Assembly: GCF_022812285.1 (NCBI RefSeq)
Contig: NZ_CP093300.1
Coordinates: forward strand, 2,170,001 to 2,234,000
Reading direction: 5' to 3'
Source of the DNA: Alkalihalobacillus sp. LMS39
GTDB lineage: Bacteria > Bacillota > Bacilli > Bacillales > Bacillaceae_F
Length of the DNA: 64,000 nucleotides
Position 1 is the first letter of the stretch. Every line of letters begins with the position of its first letter. The notes beneath the pieces are model-generated. The model had not been told where the DNA came from and did no database searches. It saw only the letters and a list, made by a program, of their open reading frames with translations. Below, in pieces: positions 1 through 8,769 of the stretch. The position numbers and the translations under genes were made by a program.

Positions 1-651
1 ACAGGATTCAAAAACCGTTTGTTAGAAGAAAAGCTGTTACGGTCGGTTGGGGTTTGTGGAACTGTCATTGAAAGTAATGGGATATTAGCTGGAGGAACAA
101 CAAAAGAGATGGCAAAGGCATTTTGTCAATTTGTTGATATTGATGCTCTCGGTTATTCTACTTTTTCCTCCTTCCATGAATGGTTGTCACAAGAAATGGT
201 TGAACTAACGAAACAGAACATTGATTCAGTTCAACCGACAACGGATTTACAAGCGACATTAAGCCAATTAATAGACAAAAATATCATTTTAGGTATCGCA
301 ACTGCTGATGACCTTGCCACGACAATTTTATGTTTAGATAAATTAAACATTGGCCAATTTTTTTCGTTTGTTGGGGCAGCTGATAATGTTCCAAAGCCTA
401 AACCAGATCCGGTTACATTACAGCATTTTTGTCGTAAATTTGGATTAGAATCGAGTGAAGTGATTGTAGTTGGTGACACATTAAAGGATATTTCACTAGC
501 TCGGAATGCCAACGCCGGATTAGCAGTCGGTGTGTTATCGGGTGTAAGTAGTGAAGACGATTTAATGCCAGTTGCAGATATTGTGATTCCTACTATTTCA
601 CATTTACTTAATGACGACGGTGAGTTTATTTGGAATACAAAAAGCGAATGA
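1..651 (+). CDS. HAD-family hydrolase, 5' end outside window
   Basis: The frame is already open at base 1, so the true start and the nucleophile motif DxDGT lie upstream. The visible part keeps the later HAD motifs: motif II around GIATADD, the motif III lysine in PKPKPDP, and motif IV in VVGDTLKDISLA. This fits a phosphoglycolate phosphatase or beta-phosphoglucomutase-like phosphatase with an N-terminal cap. The substrate cannot be told. The gene ends 34 bp before an SMR transporter start and may be co-transcribed with it. Confidence 0.8.
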   Translation, partial: TGFKNRLLEEKLLRSVGVCGTVIESNGILAGGTTKEMAKAFCQFVDIDALGYSTFSSFHEWLSQEMVELTKQNIDSVQPTTDLQATLSQLIDKNIILGIATADDLATTILCLDKLNIGQFFSFVGAADNVPKPKPDPVTLQHFCRKFGLESSEVIVVGDTLKDISLARNANAGLAVGVLSGVSSEDDLMPVADIVIPTISHLLNDDGEFIWNTKSE

Positions 652-685
652 AGATGATAGTCTTAACTAGAGGGGAGGAAATGAT

Positions 686-1000
686 TTGGGTTGGTTATTG
701 TTAGTTGTCACGATTGTATTAGAAGTAGCTGGGACAATCGCAATGAAAGAATCGTTTGGATTAACAAAAGTCGTCCCTTCTGTTTTACTCTTTGTCTTTT
801 ATGGGCTTTGTTTTAGTTTATTTGCTATTGTTGTGAAAACTATCGACTTAAGTGTGGCGTATGCTATATGGGCTGGTGTTGGGACGTTATGTGTCAGTTT
901 GATTGGGATGTTTTATTATGGAGAAACGGTGTCAGTAGTTAAGCTGCTTTCCATTTCTCTTATTATCATTGGCGTCATTGGGTTGAAAATAGCAGGGTAA
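686..1000 (+). CDS. SMR-family small multidrug resistance transporter
   Basis: The protein has 104 residues with four predicted membrane helices, the normal size for SMR (EmrE/QacC/YkkC-like) proton-coupled exporters. It carries the membrane-embedded glutamate near residue 13 (VLEVAGT) and the family signature AYAIWAGVGT. The TTG start is chosen because GAGGGGAGG lies 7 bases upstream; the ATG at 681 is out of frame. Only one SMR gene is present, so a homodimer is likely, although some Bacillus SMR proteins work as pairs. A terminator follows at once. Confidence 0.85.
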   Translation: MGWLLLVVTIVLEVAGTIAMKESFGLTKVVPSVLLFVFYGLCFSLFAIVVKTIDLSVAYAIWAGVGTLCVSLIGMFYYGETVSVVKLLSISLIIIGVIGLKIAG

Positions 1001-1003
1001 TCA

Positions 1004-1042
1004 AAAACACCTTTGAGAAATGGGTACTCAAAGGTGTTTTTA
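1004..1042 (+). terminator. Rho-independent terminator after SMR gene
   Basis: The stem AACACCTTTGAG pairs with CTCAAAGGTGTT around a short loop and is followed by a T run. Confidence 0.75.
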
Positions 1043-1059
1043 TGTTATATCATGCATTG

Positions 1060-1139
1060 TTGGTTCGGACATGTATTCCGCTATTTCGTAGAATTCAAGC
1101 TTTTTTGAAAAGCTAACGGAACATATGTCCGATACCAAT
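1060..1139. repeat. Intergenic palindrome of the GGACAT...ATGTCC family
   Basis: The left arm, GGTTCGGACATGTATTCCGC, is matched by an inverted copy, ACGGAACATATGTCCGATACC, about 30 bases later. Related arms occur at 59468-59655 and 62301-62378, and a shorter relative at 9784-9826. It lies between convergent genes. Confidence 0.55.
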
Positions 1140-1152
1140 TGAACTTTAATGA

Positions 1153-1980
1153 TTAATGAGTAGAATCTTTTTTCGTTTGGTTGGCGTTCATGGCTAATAG
1201 GATATCTTTAAGCTCGGATACTTGTTTTTGTAATTCCTTTAACTCTTCTTTTGTTTCATCGATTTCATCTTCTGCATTTGCTTTTTCAACATTACTTACG
1301 ATAACCCCGATAAATAAGTTAAACACAATAAATGTTCCAACAAGGATAAAGATGACAAAGTAAAGCCATGACCATGGTACTTCTGCAAAGATTGGTCTCA
1401 TAACACCACTTGCCCATGATTCAAGGGTTACAACTTGGAATAGGGTAAGAAGAGATAATTGTAAGTTGCCAAAATACTCTGGTGCCACCTCTTTAAACAA
1501 CATCGTTCCAATGACGGCAAAAATGTAAAAAATGATGCTCATTAAAATCATAATGTTTCCTAAGGCAGGAATGGTGAGTAGAAGGGCATCAACTAATTTG
1601 CGTAGTGATGGAATCACAGAAATGGCCCGTAATACACGAAGCACACGCAAAATACGAAGGACGGTAACAAAATGCGCTCCAACAAAAATATGGCCAGCTG
1701 CAACGATAATAAAGTCAAACCAATTCCAGCTATTTGTAAAGAATCGTTTCGGACCTGCTGCAATAAATCGTAAGGCAATTTCGACAGTGAATATCCAAAG
1801 GAGGATATTATCCATAAAATAAAACCAGTTTTTATGTGCAGAATAAAGGTTAGGGTAAGTCTCTAACCCTACGATAATGGCGTTCACAATAATTAAAGCG
1901 ATAATCGTACTTGTAAATACTTTATGTTCAACAATTTTCTTGCTAACAGATTTTACTGTTGAAAATTTGTTTTTGGTCAT
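1153..1980 (-). CDS. ncbA: NaChBac-type voltage-gated sodium channel
   Basis: The protein has 275 residues with six transmembrane helices. S4 is the voltage sensor, with arginine at every third position (LRILRVLRVLRAIS). The pore loop has the selectivity filter TLESWAS seen in the Bacillus halodurans channel. A C-terminal coiled coil (ETKEELKELQKQVSELKDIL) would hold the tetramer together. The frame is open further upstream, but the ATG at 1980 has GGAGGAAG just before it and gives the family's usual length, so the longer form is rejected. In alkaliphilic Bacillus this channel serves sodium re-entry, motility and pH homeostasis. It is divergent from the surface-protein/sortase pair. Confidence 0.95.
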   Translation of the reverse strand: MTKNKFSTVKSVSKKIVEHKVFTSTIIALIIVNAIIVGLETYPNLYSAHKNWFYFMDNILLWIFTVEIALRFIAAGPKRFFTNSWNWFDFIIVAAGHIFVGAHFVTVLRILRVLRVLRAISVIPSLRKLVDALLLTIPALGNIMILMSIIFYIFAVIGTMLFKEVAPEYFGNLQLSLLTLFQVVTLESWASGVMRPIFAEVPWSWLYFVIFILVGTFIVFNLFIGVIVSNVEKANAEDEIDETKEELKELQKQVSELKDILLAMNANQTKKDSTH

Positions 1981-2186
1981 TTTCTTCCTCCAGTGAACAG
2001 GTGTTTTCGGCACACAACACTTCAATTCTACTAGATTTTTTTTGTAGTGAAAAGAAAAAAGTATTGGAAGGGTGAAAAAGAAGTGGAATAACCAAAATCC
2101 TTCAAGATTCTTTTTCTCAAACTGGTATAATTTCTCAAAATGAACAAACGCTAACAGTATTACCTTGAGCACGAGGAGGAAGAGAA

Positions 2187-3020
2187 ATGAAACGACTGAT
2201 GTTAGTTTTGTTTGTTGCTTTACTTGTCCAGCCCCTAGCAATCGTCGACAGTGCAATGGCTCTAGCGGTTGAGAATGGTACTACTAATACGATGGAGAGC
2301 CGCGAAGTTTTATTGAATGAGTATGAATTAACGTATGAAGAATTAGAGCTTCTCCTAGCTCAGTTTGGTGAAACCCCGGAGGATTACGATTCCCTTGAAG
2401 AGTTAGAGCAGGCGATTCAATTTTACCAAGGTCATGGCGAAGAACTAGAGTTTATTTCGATGTTATTTGCTATTCTTGGAATTACAGAAGAAGAAATCAA
2501 AACATTTCTCCTCCATGTTCAATCATTAGACCGAGAAATGGTTGAAGTATCGATGAATGCTTTGGAAGATCGAATGTTGCAATTTGATCATTTTGAACAC
2601 CCTGATGATTTAACGGGTGAAATGAAAGCAGAGCTAGTGTCTATATGGATGGAGAGCTTAGAAGCATTCGGGTTAGAATCGAGGCTTTTTCTTGAAGTGA
2701 ACGAACAAAAGATTGCCGTAACGATCGTAGAATTACTAGAAATGGAACGGTTAAATGAAAATCGTCTTATTGTTGAATTGTTCAATAATCGTGGGGTCTT
2801 TTTATTTGATTTGATTTTAACCGATGATTTGGTTGATAGTGGGTTGTTTATTGATATCGCCTCTGTTATGAGCGGGTTACCTGAAATGGCTCATCAATTT
2901 CCAACAGAGGTTACGTTACCAGAAACGGCTTCTTCTTATGGCAAAACAGCGTTACTTGGATTGATTTTGCTGCTTTTATCATTGTATGCTTATCACCGCC
3001 GCTCTGTTGCTCAACAATGA
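2187..3020 (+). CDS. Acidic surface protein with LPXTA sorting signal
   Basis: The 277-residue protein has an N-terminal signal peptide (about residues 1-26), a very acidic Glu/Leu-rich helical body, and a C-terminal sorting signal: LPETA near residue 247, a hydrophobic helix and a basic tail (YHRR). This matches the processed acidic surface proteins found beside class D sortases in Bacillaceae. The start is supported by GAGGAGGAAG upstream. The stop overlaps the sortase start (ATGA), so the two are translationally coupled. The final role on the cell surface is unknown. Confidence 0.85.
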   Translation: MKRLMLVLFVALLVQPLAIVDSAMALAVENGTTNTMESREVLLNEYELTYEELELLLAQFGETPEDYDSLEELEQAIQFYQGHGEELEFISMLFAILGITEEEIKTFLLHVQSLDREMVEVSMNALEDRMLQFDHFEHPDDLTGEMKAELVSIWMESLEAFGLESRLFLEVNEQKIAVTIVELLEMERLNENRLIVELFNNRGVFLFDLILTDDLVDSGLFIDIASVMSGLPEMAHQFPTEVTLPETASSYGKTALLGLILLLLSLYAYHRRSVAQQ

Positions 3021-3622
3021 TGGAAAAGGCGATGGATAAAAAAAGGATGATGTTCAAAGTTGTTTTTCTTTTCCTTTTTCATCTAGGGCTATATCTTTTT
3101 ATTGTGAATGGATATTTTTTTCTGAGCGGTTACTTAAGTGTAAAGCCAATGGATGATGTAAGTATCGTTTCAGTCAGTGAGGCGAAAACAAAAGCAGCTT
3201 ATCAACAATATAAGAAAATCGATCAAAAAATACCGGTAGTGGGAGAGGAATACGCTACACTTGTTATCCCTAAACTAAATGCTAGTATTCCTGTTTTTTA
3301 CGGAGTAGAGGAAGAACAGCTTAGAAAAGGTGTTGGCCATATTCCCCAAACCGCAATGCCAGGAGAACAAAATAATACCGTTCTGTCTGGACACCGTGAT
3401 ACTGTATTCAGAAAATTAGGTGAGCTAGATGTTGGGGATGATCTTTCGATTGTGACAGACCATTCTGTGTTTACGTATGTTATCCGGAAAATTCGAGTTG
3501 TAGATAAAAATGATACAACTGTTGTTGTCCCTAAGCCAAAAGCGACATTAACGGTAACGACATGTTACCCGTTTCAGTTTATCGGTAATGCTCCAAACCG
3601 TTATGTGCTTATTGCGGATTGA
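3017..3622 (+). CDS. Class D sortase
   Basis: The 201-residue protein has an N-terminal membrane anchor (about residues 10-37) and a sortase barrel with all catalytic residues visible: His in LSGHRDT, Cys in TVTTCYPF and Arg in NRYVLIAD. It would anchor the LPXTA protein encoded directly upstream, with which it shares an ATGA overlap. An in-frame ATG at 3032 is an alternative start. A terminator follows, so the pair forms a closed two-gene operon. Confidence 0.9.
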   Translation: MMEKAMDKKRMMFKVVFLFLFHLGLYLFIVNGYFFLSGYLSVKPMDDVSIVSVSEAKTKAAYQQYKKIDQKIPVVGEEYATLVIPKLNASIPVFYGVEEEQLRKGVGHIPQTAMPGEQNNTVLSGHRDTVFRKLGELDVGDDLSIVTDHSVFTYVIRKIRVVDKNDTTVVVPKPKATLTVTTCYPFQFIGNAPNRYVLIAD

Positions 3623-3637
3623 ATCCAACATAGTTAG

Positions 3638-3677
3638 AGTGTCCTATTGAGTGAATAGCTTTAGAGGACACTTTTTT
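3638..3677 (+). terminator. Terminator after sortase
   Basis: AGTGTCCT pairs with AGGACACT and is followed by TTTTTT. Confidence 0.75.
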
Positions 3678-3888
3678 CTGTTTGCTAGCGATTGTAGAGG
3701 AGACTGAATGGAACATGAAAATATATGAAAAAAGTCACTGGATACTAGACTCTTTATTGTGGAAAGCTAAACATTTTTAAATCTCTTTGTATTTTTTTAG
3801 AGGAAATTTCGGTTCTATGGATAAATGAAAGAAGTGGAGTTTTTCTATTCGGAAAAAATGTTTGAATGAAGTTAGGGGTGAAAAATAT

Positions 3889-4404
3889 TTGGAAGTGAAA
3901 ATAGTAACTCGAAATGCCTGTGCGTTATTTGCGAAGCAAGCTGTGCGAAAAGGTGGCAATGAAGAATTAGGAAAAGAGCTACGCTTAGCATGGAGAGAGC
4001 TTCAAAACGAGATCAAACAACACGACATTAACGTGAATAATAAAAATATAGGGTATGTTTTAAGCTCAAATGTAAATGAAACATCCAACCAAGAGGTAGA
4101 ACTTTGGGTGGGGGTAGAAGTAGAAAAGGGAGAAGTGGAGAAAGGGACCGTTACACGAATTTCGATCCCAAAGCAACAGTATGCTTCAATTACATGTAGA
4201 GGAAATGCCAATCAATTGCAACGCACTTATGAATTTCTTTATCATTGGTTAGCCGAGCATCAATTTAAAGTGACATCAGGAGAAGGGGTTTATAAACTTG
4301 AAGTAAATCGTCTTCACCCTGTCAATCCTTTTGAATTACCAGTAGGGGAAGCGAATGAATTTGATTTTGATATTTTGTTTCCCATTCAATCTAAAGCGAT
4401 GTAG
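3889..4404 (+). CDS. GyrI-like / AraC effector-binding domain protein
   Basis: The 171-residue protein resembles stand-alone GyrI-like small-molecule-binding domains: a VKIVTR-type first strand, a central WVGVEVE strand, an aromatic/Gly segment (QQYASITCRG), and a C-terminal FDFDILFPI strand. No DNA-binding domain is present. The TTG start is chosen because AGGGGTG lies 8 bases upstream; an in-frame TTG at 3862 has no good ribosome site. Such domains bind cationic compounds or act as sensors, but the ligand is unknown. The gene stands alone and ends in a strong terminator. Confidence 0.7.
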   Translation: MEVKIVTRNACALFAKQAVRKGGNEELGKELRLAWRELQNEIKQHDINVNNKNIGYVLSSNVNETSNQEVELWVGVEVEKGEVEKGTVTRISIPKQQYASITCRGNANQLQRTYEFLYHWLAEHQFKVTSGEGVYKLEVNRLHPVNPFELPVGEANEFDFDILFPIQSKAM

Positions 4405-4446
4405 TGGGGTATGTTTCTACTATTTCCACTGTGGTAATGTAACAAA

Positions 4447-4502
4447 AGAGGGGCTCTGTCCGCTAAGAACGTTTTTGTTCTTAGCGGACAGCCCCTTTTA
4501 TT
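4447..4502 (+). terminator. Strong terminator after GyrI-like gene
   Basis: A long stem, TGTCCGCTAAGAAC pairing with GTTCTTAGCGGACA, is extended by GGGG/CCCC and followed by TTTTATT. Confidence 0.85.
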
Positions 4503-4612
4503 AAAAGAGAGGAAAAGACGCTCCCGCGTTTTTCTTAAGCTTTATATATTTATTATGAAACGAACACGTCAAACTTCGTTAAATGCAAACATAGCCGTTG
4601 TTATTAATACAG

Positions 4613-4764
4613 TGGTGAAGGTCAAACGAGGAGAAAACGAAGCAAAAATGTCCTTCATAAAGGCGATGAAGGACAAAACGAGGAGAAAATGAAGCAAAAG
4701 TGTCCTTCATAAAGGCGATGAAGGACAAAACAAGGAGAAAACGAAGCGAAAGTGTCCTTCATAC
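4613..4764. repeat. Three tandem 52-bp repeats with self-complementary ends
   Basis: The copies begin near 4613, 4665 and 4717. Each reads GATGAAGGACAAAAC...GTGTCCTTCAT, so every unit starts with GAAGGAC and ends with GTCCTTC and can fold by itself. The copies differ at a few bases. The 4405-4800 interval otherwise holds only the terminator above. Confidence 0.85.
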
Positions 4765-4801
4765 AAATGAGATGGCTTCCCTGGAGAGAAGTGTCCAATA
4801 G

Positions 4802-5001
4802 AAGGCATCTATCAGCTATGTTTGTTTAGTGTGTCATGAAAAGGAAAAGATACCTTTGATTTAATGGATGGTGGCGATCCGATGACACCACCAATGTTTT
4901 CCTGTGAAACTTGTGGAGGAGAAATGTATCCTGAGTATGATAAAGGCGTACATGGAGTAGAGTACAGGCTTTCAGATTTGCAGGAAACAAAAAAGGACTG
5001 A
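4802..5001 (+). pseudogene. Frameshifted small zinc-ribbon protein remnant
   Basis: Two reading frames together give a plausible small zinc ribbon. The first frame encodes CLVCHEKEKIPL (4823-4858) and runs into a stop. Shifted by one base, the second encodes DLMDGGDPMTPPMFSCETC and GGEMYPEYDKGVHGVEYRL, ending at 5001. The CxxC pair from each half would make one zinc site. No start codon or ribosome site was found for the first half. A terminator overlaps the end, which supports a former gene. A sequencing error is possible. Confidence 0.5.
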
Positions 5002-5028
5002 GTGAGGTGGATTTCCTCACTCAGTTTT
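4997..5028 (+). terminator. Terminator after zinc-ribbon remnant
   Basis: ACTGAGTGAGG pairs with CCTCACTCAGT, followed by TTTTTC. Confidence 0.75.
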
Positions 5029-5208
5029 TCTTAAAAGATAAGAAAGTATAAAAATTTTGGTGTAGCAGTGAAGCTTTGAAAGCTATTTCAAGAAGAGCGA
5101 AGGCTCCGCACTTGCGCGTTTCACCCCAAGAAGAACACTTGGGGTTCACTGTCAAAAGCGGGCAGGGCTACGCACTTCGCTTGAAAGAAAAGACGCTCCG
5201 CGTTTTTC

Positions 5209-6042
5209 TCATTTTACATTGGACATAATTGTTCCTAATTCTTTAGACCGTTCTGTTGCTCTTGCAATACATTTCACTAATGCTTCTTGAAATTGGTGAC
5301 TTTCTAATATTTCAAGTCCTGCCTCGGTTGTGCCACCTGGACTCATGACTTCTTTATAAAGCTGTTTTGCCGTTTTAGATGTTTGTTTGTAGCGCTTGGC
5401 TGTACCAAATAACGTTTGTGTAATCAAAAGATGGGCTTCTTCTTTCTCAAGACCGATTTCAGCTGCTGCTTGTTCCATCGCTTCAATGACATAATATAAA
5501 TACGCAGGACCACTGCCAGCAAGTCCGGTAACCGCATCTAATTTATGTTCGGGTACGACCGTCACCGTTCCAATCGCTTCAAAAAGAAGAATCGCATCTG
5601 TCATTTCTTTTTCAGTCGCATACAAGCCTGGTGACATGGCAGTGGCGGATTCGCCAACTTTGGCTGACGTATTTGGCATTGTGCGAATGACTCCTGCGTT
5701 GTGACCGAGTAACTCACTAATATAAGTTGTTGAAATCCCTGCAGCAACCGAAATAATTAATTGATCTTCTTTAGTAAAAGCTTTTATTTCTTCGATTGCC
5801 TCTGTTACATGTTTCGGTTTCATCGCTAATAAAAGGATATCGGCTTCTTTCACGGCAGTGGCTTTATTTATGGTAGGAGATATACCGTATTGTTCAGATA
5901 AATAAGCGAGGCGCTCTTTATCTGATTTGTTAATGACACTAATTTGTTTCGGTTTCATAACGTCGTTAACAAGTAATCCGGCAATGATGGACTCGGCCAT
6001 CGAACCTGCTCCGATAAAAGCAATGTTTTTATGTTTATCCAT
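5209..6042 (-). CDS. proC: Pyrroline-5-carboxylate reductase
   Basis: The 277-residue protein catalyses the last step of proline synthesis, reducing pyrroline-5-carboxylate with NAD(P)H. It has the N-terminal Rossmann motif (NIAFIGAGSMAESI) and the C-terminal family signature around VTGLAGSGPAYLYYVIEAM and SPGGTTEAGL. The ATG at 6042 has AGGTG upstream; an in-frame GTG at 6051 is an alternative. It is the last gene of the leftward proB-proA-proC operon, just after proA, and thus shares the T-box upstream of proB. Confidence 0.93.
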   Translation of the reverse strand: MDKHKNIAFIGAGSMAESIIAGLLVNDVMKPKQISVINKSDKERLAYLSEQYGISPTINKATAVKEADILLLAMKPKHVTEAIEEIKAFTKEDQLIISVAAGISTTYISELLGHNAGVIRTMPNTSAKVGESATAMSPGLYATEKEMTDAILLFEAIGTVTVVPEHKLDAVTGLAGSGPAYLYYVIEAMEQAAAEIGLEKEEAHLLITQTLFGTAKRYKQTSKTAKQLYKEVMSPGGTTEAGLEILESHQFQEALVKCIARATERSKELGTIMSNVK

Positions 6043-6051
6043 CGTTGACAC

Positions 6052-7299
6052 CTACCCTTTTATTTGTCCATTTCCACGAATGATGTATTTTGTTGAGGTT
6101 AACGCTTGTAATCCCATTGGTCCTCTTGCATGAAGTTTTTGTGTACTAATTCCAATTTCCGCTCCGAATCCAAATTCAAACCCGTCTGTAAAACGTGTTG
6201 ATGCATTATGATAAACGGCGGCAGCGTCAACATGAGAAAAGAATGTGTCTACACTTTGTTGCTCTTCTGAAATAATCGCTTCAGAATGTTTAGTTCCATA
6301 GTGGTGAATATGCTCGATTGCTTCGTGAACGGAGGAAACAATTTTACAAGCCACTTTTAAATCTAAATATTCGGTTTGCCAATCTTCTTCTGTTGCTTGC
6401 ACTACCTCATTTGTAATGCCAGAAGCTACGTCATCACCGAAAATTTGCACTTTTTTTTCGAGGAGTGCATCAAACAATTCTTTGCCATACTGTTTGGCCC
6501 ACTCTTCGTGAACGATAATCGTTTCGGCTGCATTGCATACAGAAGGGCGTTGCGTTTTTGCATTCACAGCGATAGAAATCGCCATGTCTTTATCCGCTGT
6601 TTTGTCGATATAAATATGGCAATTGCCTTCACCTGTTTCAAGAACTGGGACAGAGGCGTTTTGGACAACGGTTTGAATAAGATTTGCTCCACCGCGCGGA
6701 ATAAGAACATCTAAATATTCATTTAACTTTAACATTTTCGAAGCTGTTTCGCGGCTCGTATCTTCTAGAAGCTGAATTGTTTCTTTTGGTAATTCACTTT
6801 TCTCTAATGCACGGTGAAGAACCGCTACAATAGCTTTGTTTGAATGAATCGCTGATGAACTTCCTCGTAACAAGACAGCATTCCCTGTTTTTAAACAAAG
6901 GCTTGAAGCATCTACGGTTACATTCGGACGGGCTTCGTAAATCATCCCGATTACGCCTAAAGGAACTCTTATTTTTTGAATCGCAATGCCATTTGGACGG
7001 GTGAAAGTTTCTATTTCTTCTCCGACTGGATCAGGTAATTCGATGACTTGTTTCACGCCTGTAGCCATATCTGTTATCCGTTGTTCTGTTAATGTGAGGC
7101 GGTCAAGCAAAGCATTTGTAAAGCCCTTTTCTTTCCCGGCTTCTAAATCTTTTTTGTTTTGCTCGATAATAAAGTCTTTTTCTGCTAGAAGTTGTTCAGC
7201 CATAAAATGAAGCGCTGCATTTTTTTGTGCTGTAGTTTTTACAGCAAGTGTAGTAGCAAGACTTTTGGCTTTTTTTCCTTTTTCGATTAATTCACTCAT
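6052..7299 (-). CDS. proA: Gamma-glutamyl phosphate reductase
   Basis: The 415-residue protein reduces gamma-glutamyl phosphate to glutamate semialdehyde in proline synthesis. It has the aldehyde-dehydrogenase fold, with the catalytic Cys in [10 protein letters not shown], the [14 protein letters not shown] segment and the C-terminal [13 protein letters not shown] motif. Its length is normal for ProA. The start overlaps the proB stop by 4 bases, consistent with the ProB-ProA complex that channels the unstable acyl phosphate. Confidence 0.96.
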   Translation of the reverse strand: MSELIEKGKKAKSLATTLAVKTTAQKNAALHFMAEQLLAEKDFIIEQNKKDLEAGKEKGFTNALLDRLTLTEQRITDMATGVKQVIELPDPVGEEIETFTRPNGIAIQKIRVPLGVIGMIYEARPNVTVDASSLCLKTGNAVLLRGSSSAIHSNKAIVAVLHRALEKSELPKETIQLLEDTSRETASKMLKLNEYLDVLIPRGGANLIQTVVQNASVPVLETGEGNCHIYIDKTADKDMAISIAVNAKTQRPSVCNAAETIIVHEEWAKQYGKELFDALLEKKVQIFGDDVASGITNEVVQATEEDWQTEYLDLKVACKIVSSVHEAIEHIHHYGTKHSEAIISEEQQSVDTFFSHVDAAAVYHNASTRFTDGFEFGFGAEIGISTQKLHARGPMGLQALTSTKYIIRGNGQIKG

Positions 7300-8420
7300 T
7301 TAATCATCTTCTCCTTCGTTAATGTTACCCAATTATCTCTATGAATGACCTCTGATCTGTCTCTATTTATTTGTTTATTGGCTTGCTCACTTGATAACCC
7401 TTTTATTAAAGAGAGATCTGATGAAGAGATGTCAATTTGTCCTTTGCCGATAAGTTCACCTTTTTCATTGGTGACTTCCACAACTTGACCTGCAGAAAAT
7501 GTTCCTGTAACAGATTTCACCCCTGCAGGGAGCAGACTTTTTCCATTTTTAATGACAGCTATGACAGCACCATCATCAATCATGATTTGACCTGACACAT
7601 CTGAATGAAAAGCAAGCCATTGTTTTTTATTTGTAATGGAGGTGTGGACAGCATAACCAATATAAGTTCCATCCCCTTTACCATCAACAATATCAAGTAG
7701 TTTTTGTGAACCCTCTCCTGTACCGATAAACACTTTAACACCGAGGGATAGAGCTGTTTTTGCGGCTTCGATTTTTGAACGCATTCCTCCTGTACCCACT
7801 TTCGAACCTGAGCCGCCGGCGACTTTCATTAATTCCTCAGACACGGCAGGCAAAAAGGTGAATTTTTTTGCTTGTGGATTTTTGTGAGGATTTGCATCGT
7901 ACAATCCATTAATATCTGTTAAAATAACGAGGAAGTTTGCGTGAACGAGTCCGCTAACGAGAGCGGATAACATATCATTGTCACCAAATGTTAGTTCTTC
8001 GATAGAAACAGAATCATTTTCGTTTATAATCGGCAACACGTTTCGTTTCAGTAATTCAGTTAAAGTAGAGTAGGCATTATGATATTGCTCATTGTTCGCA
8101 AAGTTATGGCGTGTTAATAACAGTTGGGCGGTCACTAGGTCATGTTTTTTACATTCTTCAGCATATCCTTGCATGAGTAAGCTTTGACCAACCGCTGCTG
8201 CTGCCTGTTTTCCAGCTATCGTTACAGGACGACTCGGATAACCAAGGTCAGAAAATCCAGCAGCCACCGCGCCAGAAGAAATTAAAATGACGTCATGACC
8301 TGCTCGTTTTAACGCAGCAATGGCCGCAACATGCTCGGTTACTTTTTCTTTGCTAAGTTTGCCAGTCCCTGTTGTTAAAGAACTACTTCCTATTTTTACA
8401 ACTATTCGTTGCTTCGTCAT
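7296..8420 (-). CDS. proB: Glutamate 5-kinase
   Basis: The 374-residue protein phosphorylates glutamate, the first and normally feedback-controlled step of proline synthesis. It has an amino acid kinase domain ([41 protein letters not shown]) and a C-terminal PUA domain from about residue 275. The ATG at 8420 follows GAGGGATAGCG. It is the first gene of proBAC, directly downstream of a T-box leader, so proline limitation should raise expression of the whole operon. Confidence 0.96.
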   Translation of the reverse strand: MTKQRIVVKIGSSSLTTGTGKLSKEKVTEHVAAIAALKRAGHDVILISSGAVAAGFSDLGYPSRPVTIAGKQAAAAVGQSLLMQGYAEECKKHDLVTAQLLLTRHNFANNEQYHNAYSTLTELLKRNVLPIINENDSVSIEELTFGDNDMLSALVSGLVHANFLVILTDINGLYDANPHKNPQAKKFTFLPAVSEELMKVAGGSGSKVGTGGMRSKIEAAKTALSLGVKVFIGTGEGSQKLLDIVDGKGDGTYIGYAVHTSITNKKQWLAFHSDVSGQIMIDDGAVIAVIKNGKSLLPAGVKSVTGTFSAGQVVEVTNEKGELIGKGQIDISSSDLSLIKGLSSEQANKQINRDRSEVIHRDNWVTLTKEKMIK

Positions 8421-8450
8421 CGCTATCCCTCATTTTTCTTGATAAAATGG

Positions 8451-8494
8451 AAAATAAAAAAACTCCTCTGTCCTTATAAAAGGACGGAAGAGTT
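8451..8494 (-). terminator. T-box regulated terminator
   Basis: On the minus strand AACTCTTCCGTCC pairs with GGACAGAGGAGTT, followed by a run of seven T. It is mutually exclusive with the T-box antiterminator just upstream. Confidence 0.9.
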
Positions 8495-8700
8495 TGATTC
8501 CGCGGTACCACCTTCGTTGGCAAGAGTCTCTTGCCCGCTCTAATCCTTGTATCGTAAGGAGACGGTTAGGTTTCCCTAACAGCTCAAGGGCAGGTTCGAC
8601 CGTTCAGTGGTGACGAAACCTTTCAGCCGGTGAGTTTCGCTCTCTGGACACATGAATGATGTACTAATCCCTGTCAACGCTCATATATACTTTGGTGTTT
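8451..8700 (-). promoter_or_regulatory. T-box leader of proBAC, proline (CCU) specifier
   Basis: Read on the minus strand, the leader contains the T-box sequence AAGGTGGTACCGCGG (about 8500-8514) before a terminator. In stem I, a loop with ATTAGTA on its 5' side faces GAACCTG, placing CCT (proline) at 8594-8592 as specifier, followed by the usual purine. The bulge TGGT fits a tRNA ending ACCA. Uncharged tRNA-Pro would favour the antiterminator and switch on proBAC. The T-box family call is firm; the exact specifier is read by eye. Confidence 0.9.
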
Positions 8701-8769
8701 ATTATATGTTTTGTTTTATTTATCGTCAAGATTGATTTTTAAATTACGTAGAAGAAAGAAGGATTATTC

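Noticed and set aside
1981-2256. Upstream extension of the sodium channel frame on the minus strand
   Set aside because: It overlaps the divergent surface-protein start. The ATG at 1980 has a proper ribosome site and gives the normal channel length.
4613-4764. Possible CRISPR array
   Set aside because: The 52-bp units are contiguous and nearly identical, with no variable spacers and no cas genes nearby.
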